Source of the DNA: an uncultured Collinsella sp.
GTDB taxonomy: Bacteria; Actinomycetota; Coriobacteriia; Coriobacteriales; Coriobacteriaceae
NCBI GenBank assembly: GCA_900542175.1
Contig: UQNC01000076.1
Span: 1 to 5,043, forward strand
Direction of reading: 5' to 3'
Length of the DNA stretch: 5,043 bases
Numbering within the stretch: the first letter of the stretch is position 1; every line of letters starts with the position of its first letter. This document shows positions 4,535 through 5,043 of the stretch, piece after piece. A program made the position numbers and the translations under genes. The notes below the pieces were generated by a model, which was given only the letters and a program-made list of their open reading frames with translations, ran no database searches and had not been told where the DNA came from.

Positions 4535-4912
4535 ATGGAGCTGTTTGATGATCGGGTGGTTTTGTTTGAGAGCGACGAGGGCGGGGAGTACCTGCTTGTG
4601 ACGTGTGAGCCGTCTGGCATGGGTGGCCTGGTGGTTCGACAGACGAGCGAGGGGCCGTTGACGCAATGGTGCTACGAGGAGTCGCCTCATGTGGTTGAGG
4701 CGTTTGTGGCGCACGAGGGGCTTGTGGCCCTAGAGCATTTCTATGGGGTCCAGACATCTAATCAGGTTGCTCGCATGTTGAGCATCTCGTTTGCCGATTA
4801 TGATTGTGCCCAGCGGGTGAGATCGCTCCTGAGGGAACTTGATGCTAAGTTTGACGTGATCGAAAAGCCAATCGATCGTACGAGGAACGACGGTATATGC
4901 GGAGCAGCATGA
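4535..4912 (+). CDS. Uncharacterised 125-residue protein
   Basis: I do not recognise this protein. It starts MELFDDRVVLFESDEGGEYL and is acidic in its first half. It has no signal peptide, membrane segment or obvious catalytic motif. The N-terminal half alternates short beta-like stretches (RVVLFES, EYLLVTCE, GGLVVRQT); the second half looks helical (EAFVAHEGLVALEHFYGV, CAQRVRSLLRELDAKFDVI). A small cytosolic alpha/beta fold is plausible. The three cysteines (24, 46, 91), plus one near the end (122), form no clustered metal motif. ATG 4535 follows a good site, AAAGGGG (4523-4529). Codon use is somewhat richer in T and G (GTT, GTG, TTT) than in serS, as expected for a weakly expressed gene. 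It sits alone between serS and tRNA-Arg, with no terminator visible after it. A LexA-like box precedes it. Confidence 0.75.
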   Translation: MELFDDRVVLFESDEGGEYLLVTCEPSGMGGLVVRQTSEGPLTQWCYEESPHVVEAFVAHEGLVALEHFYGVQTSNQVARMLSISFADYDCAQRVRSLLRELDAKFDVIEKPIDRTRNDGICGAA

Positions 4913-4948
4913 CAAGACTGCGTTCCACAAAAAAGTTTGAAATTGTGC

Positions 4949-4980
4949 TTGACTCCAATAAGCTAAAGTGGTTTTATATG
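4949..4980 (+). promoter_or_regulatory. Candidate tRNA-Arg promoter
   Basis: TTGACT (4949-4954) is a near-consensus -35. The AT-rich TTTTATATG (4972-4980) holds the -10; with an 18-bp spacer it is TTTATA, while the better-matching TATATG would need 20 bp. Either way transcription would start within a few bases of the mature tRNA 5' end at 4990. Bases 4913-4948 between the unknown gene and this promoter show only an A-rich run. Confidence 0.55.
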
Positions 4981-4989
4981 TCTTGCGCT

Positions 4990-5043
4990 GCGGCGTTACC
5001 TCAGCTGGATAGAGGGTCTGACTACGAATCAGAACGTCATAGG
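4990..5043 (+). tRNA. tRNA-Arg, anticodon ACG (5' part, cut by window edge)
   Basis: The 5' acceptor strand GCGGCGT (4990-4996) is followed by TA and the D-arm CCTC-AGCTGGATA-GAGG (4999-5015). The anticodon stem TCTGA/TCAGA carries loop CTACGAA with anticodon ACG, which when deaminated to ICG reads CGU, CGC and CGA. The window ends at the start of the T-arm, so the 3' acceptor strand is missing. The D-arm and anticodon loop are typical of bacterial tRNA-Arg(ACG). Confidence 0.93.

Overview
The window looks like chromosomal DNA from a high-GC Gram-positive bacterium, most probably a member of the class Coriobacteriia close to Collinsella. This rests on roughly 60% GC with strong G/C third-position preference, short actinobacterial-style intergenic gaps, purine-rich ribosome binding sites and the general look of the proteins. 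No marker here proves the genus. It is bounded by two tRNA genes, a complete tRNA-Leu(CAG) at the left edge and the first 54 nt of a tRNA-Arg(ACG) at the right edge.

Layout. Bases 1-317 hold tRNA-Leu(CAG), its terminator, a 129-bp hairpin-rich noncoding element, and a second copy of the last 18 nt of the tRNA together with the terminator. Bases 375-2634 hold three rightward genes: a membrane-anchored SPFH/band-7 protein, rlmH (23S rRNA pseudouridine-1915 N3-methyltransferase) six bases after it, and proC (pyrroline-5-carboxylate reductase) 73 bases further on. Bases 2632-2788 are a compact nested repeat: a 15-bp direct repeat and a ~25-bp near-perfect inverted repeat around a perfect 17-bp stem-loop. 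It overlaps the proC stop codon and ends just before the 3' end of a leftward gene. That gene (2793-2966, minus strand) encodes a 57-residue single-span membrane protein. It is divergent from serS (seryl-tRNA synthetase, 3078-4361), which ends in a strong UUCG-loop terminator. After a 120-bp regulatory gap with a LexA-like box, an unrecognised 125-residue protein is encoded at 4535-4912, followed by the promoter and start of tRNA-Arg(ACG).

How the parts fit. Most content is housekeeping translation machinery (two tRNAs, SerRS, a ribosomal large-subunit methyltransferase) with a proline biosynthesis gene and a membrane scaffold protein. I see no defence system, CRISPR array, transposase or integrase gene. 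The unusual content is noncoding: the duplicated tRNA 3' end flanking a structured insert, the REP/MITE-like palindrome between proC and the small membrane gene, a 12-bp palindrome that supplies a -10 hexamer to both strands upstream of serS, and a possible SOS box before the unknown gene.
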